Shown here: positions 62,306 to 64,000 of the stretch, in pieces
How the letters are laid out: every line of letters begins with the position of its first letter
Numbering within the stretch: position 1 is the stretch's first letter
Assembly (NCBI GenBank): GCA_963766175.1
Contig: CAVXZE010000031.1
Coordinates: forward strand, 58,746-122,745
DNA from: CAVXZE01 sp963766175
GTDB lineage: Bacteria > Myxococcota_A > UBA9160 > UBA6930
Direction: 5' to 3'
Length of the DNA: 64,000 nucleotides
Program-made: the position numbers and the translations under genes
Notes under the pieces: generated by a model
Database searches by the model: none
Seen by the model: only the letters and a program-made list of their open reading frames with translations
Told to the model about the DNA's origin: nothing

Positions 62306-62757
62306 TGTATGATAAAAATAAGAAAGAATATAGCATCGAAGAAATATTGGCGATACTGCCTCAACGCTATCCATTCGTAATGATTGACCGAATCACTAAT
62401 ATTATTCCTGGTGAAATGTGTACGGCCATTAAAAATGTTTCAGTAAACGAACCATATTTTCAGGGACATTTCCCAGGTCATCCAATTATGCCCGGAGTTT
62501 TGATACTGGAATCAATGGCACAAGCCGGAGCGTTTTTAATTTTACACGACTTAGAAGAACCACTAAAAAAGGGAATGCTATTCTCGGCTGTTGAAAACTC
62601 AAAATTTAGGAGACCCATTGTGCCCGGGGATCAAATTGTATTGAATATGAAGTTATTGAAATTCAGACTCGGCACGGCAAAAATTAGGGGCGAAGCATAC
62701 GTAAATGATAAATTAGTTGCCGAATCTACACTTTTAGCAAGTCTTGTAGATCGTTAG
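62302..62757 (+). CDS. fabZ: 3-hydroxyacyl-ACP dehydratase FabZ
   Basis: Hot-dog-fold dehydratase of fatty acid elongation, often clustered with lipid A genes. The 151 residues include LPQRYPFVMIDRI, the catalytic HFPGHPIMPGVLILESMAQAG (His and Glu by parts) and SKFRRPIVPGDQ. Intact. The ATG overlaps the lpxC stop as ATGA. AT-rich codon use. Stand-alone rather than fused to LpxC. Confidence 0.95.
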   Translation: MMYDKNKKEYSIEEILAILPQRYPFVMIDRITNIIPGEMCTAIKNVSVNEPYFQGHFPGHPIMPGVLILESMAQAGAFLILHDLEEPLKKGMLFSAVENSKFRRPIVPGDQIVLNMKLLKFRLGTAKIRGEAYVNDKLVAESTLLASLVDR

Positions 62758-62766
62758 GGGGATATC

Positions 62767-63542
62767 ATTACTAATAAAATCCATCCAAGTGTTATTATTG
62801 GTGAACATGTTACAATTGGGGAAAATGTAACTATCGGACCATATACTATAATAGACGATGATGTGATAATCGGCGATGGCACGATTATCGGCAATTCGAA
62901 TACTATTAAAAAATATACCGAAATCGGCAAGAATGGCCAAATTTATCACAATTGTGTAATTGGTGAATTACCACAAGACCTGAAATTTGGAGGTGAAAGA
63001 ACTACAGTTAAAATCGGTGATGAAGCGACAATAAGAGAATTCGTTACAATCCATCGCGCGTACACAAGGCGCGCGGTGAAACAATAATTGGGAATAACGT
63101 ATTTTTAATGGCTTACGCACATGTGGCGCATGATTGTATCGTTGGAAATAACGTAGTGATGATTAATCAGGCTACATTGGGAGGGCACTCAGAAATTGAG
63201 GATTGGGCGATGCTTTCGGGGGGTGTTATGGTTCATCAATTTGTTAAGATTGGGGCTCACGCTTTCATTGGTGGATTATTTAGAGTTACGCAAGATGTCC
63301 CGCCCTATATAATGGCTGTTGGTGAGCCGTTAAGATATGGTGGATTAAATAGTGTAGGATTGCGGCGTCGGGGTTTTTCATCGGCAGATAGAATTAATAT
63401 TAAGAGAGCCTATCGTTATTATTTTAGATCAGAATTAAAACCTTCTGTAGCAGTGGAAAAAATTAAAAATGAGTTTCCCGACGATAAAATCATTCTGAGA
63501 ATTGTTGAGTTTATTGAAAGTAGTAAACGCGGAATTATTTAA
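62767..63542 (+). pseudogene. lpxA: LpxA, frameshifted and without a standard start codon
   Basis: UDP-N-acetylglucosamine acyltransferase, first lipid A step. Left-handed beta-helix repeats run from IHPSVIIGEHVTIGENVTIG through ATIREFVTIHR. Reading then shifts within 63061-63076: the continuation GETIIGNNVFLMAYAHVAHDCIVGNN and GAHAFIGGLFRVTQDVPPYI (catalytic His in AHVAHDC) is in another frame, so one base is missing or two are extra. Before the repeat region no ATG, GTG or TTG is in frame; AGGGGG precedes an ATT at 62767. The C-terminus (LRRRGFSSADRINIKRAY) is normal. Likely sequence errors. Confidence 0.82.
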
Positions 63543-63559
63543 TTCCAATTTTTAAAAAC

Positions 63560-64000
63560 ATGAAAGTCCTTTCGATTATTTTTAGTGTGTTTTTATTATC
63601 TGTTCCTTTAATGGCTCAATGGACATCTTTGGATTTAAGTAATATAAACACTGAAGAATTTGAAAAACAAGTTGGACCGTTTCTAAAAACCACTTCAATT
63701 TCAATTAATAGGCATTTTTTTAATCCGATTAACGAAAATGGTCGATTTAACTTTGGTGTATCATACTCGCATGGTATAAACTTAACGGGAGAAAATCAGT
63801 CCTCTGACCTAATAGGTGGCTATCCAAACATAGCCGGATCAGTGGTTATTACAGAAAATCTTTTACTTAAAGGAAATATGAGCATATTTAACTCTAATAA
63901 TGATATAGTACAATCTTTTGCTTACGGGCTTGGGTTAAATTTAACAAACAAAGAAAAAAACAATTGGCGATTTTCCGTGTTATTTTCACAATTGCGGGGA
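63560..64000 (+). CDS. Secreted protein, N-terminal part (runs off the window)
   Basis: An open frame of 147 codons from ATG 63560 to the last base. The opening MKVLSIIFSVFLLSVPLMAQ is a clear signal peptide with AxA-type cleavage before QW. The rest alternates aromatic and polar residues (FNFGVSYSHGINLTG, YGLGLNLTN), as in an outer-membrane beta-barrel or similar. Not recognised. Composition matches the AT-rich lipid A cluster, so it belongs to the second organism. Starts 17 bp after lpxA. Confidence 0.65.
   Translation, partial: MKVLSIIFSVFLLSVPLMAQWTSLDLSNINTEEFEKQVGPFLKTTSISINRHFFNPINENGRFNFGVSYSHGINLTGENQSSDLIGGYPNIAGSVVITENLLLKGNMSIFNSNNDIVQSFAYGLGLNLTNKEKNNWRFSVLFSQLRG

Noticed and set aside
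60790..64000. Genomic island integrated at the tRNA gene
   Set aside because: No integrase, no duplicated tRNA end, cargo is core lipid A genes, and lpxD begins mid-gene; an assembly join explains it better.

Overview
The first ~60.95 kb are one GC-rich bacterial chromosome segment with tightly packed genes. Gene order and content point to a Gram-negative of the former Deltaproteobacteria (Myxococcota/Desulfobacterota grade). The signs are the rng-rplU-rpmA-obgE-proB-proA-nadD-rsfS block, an sigma54-type (NtrC-like) regulator with an excellent sigma54 promoter on the neighbouring gene, a MinD/degenerate-DnaJ-HTH pair, selA, a double-domain ThyX, and several lipoproteins with lspA. The last ~3 kb (from about 60,950) are AT-rich and carry a different organism's lpxD-lpxC-fabZ-lpxA cluster of Bacteroidota/Chlorobiota style. 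It joins in the middle of lpxD, so the window is most likely a chimeric contig.

Layout: 1-5.1 kb has argH (minus) diverging from a PBP1b-like peptidoglycan synthase, a TPR lipoprotein and lspA. 5.2-8.5 kb has a small transaldolase, an IclR regulator and an acyl-CoA carboxylase beta chain. 8.5-9.7 kb (minus) is a tatA/B-tatC pair. 9.7-16.4 kb is signalling: PilZ and HD-GYP response regulator (minus), two secreted DUF4124 proteins (plus), then an NtrC-type regulator and a degenerate AAA/histidine-kinase chimera (minus). 16.7-21 kb has ThyX, a secreted unknown, a GNAT and a CaiB/BaiF CoA-transferase. 21-24 kb has an M20 peptidase (minus) and an M23 endopeptidase (plus). 24-31.9 kb is one long co-directional run: a YjjX-type NTPase, a plant-type glutamate-cysteine ligase, DUF1232, a REC-PAS protein, an unfamiliar membrane protein, a glutaredoxin-thioredoxin reductase fusion and a PAS-HisKA-REC protein. 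31.9-40.3 kb (minus) is the ribosome/proline/NAD block. 40.7-46.3 kb has selA, an HNH nuclease, the MinD/J-HTH pair, rluD and a PgeF-type protein. 46.7-59.5 kb has rho, prfA, prmC, a his operon interrupted by a lipoprotein gene, then the rpsU-dnaG-rpoD macromolecular synthesis operon. A stand-alone AICAR transformylase (minus) and a CAU-anticodon tRNA close the GC-rich part.

Most genes are housekeeping. The unusual material is (i) a set of signalling proteins with missing or degenerate catalytic parts, (ii) the redox/signalling run at 24-32 kb, (iii) a long palindromic intergenic element at 37.47-37.65 kb with diverged relatives at three other intergenic sites, (iv) a short near-palindrome at the ends of three convergent gene pairs, and (v) a ThyX protein whose two halves share out the family signature. 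No CRISPR array, transposase, phage gene or rRNA was seen. All functional calls come from reading motifs by eye; no database search was run.
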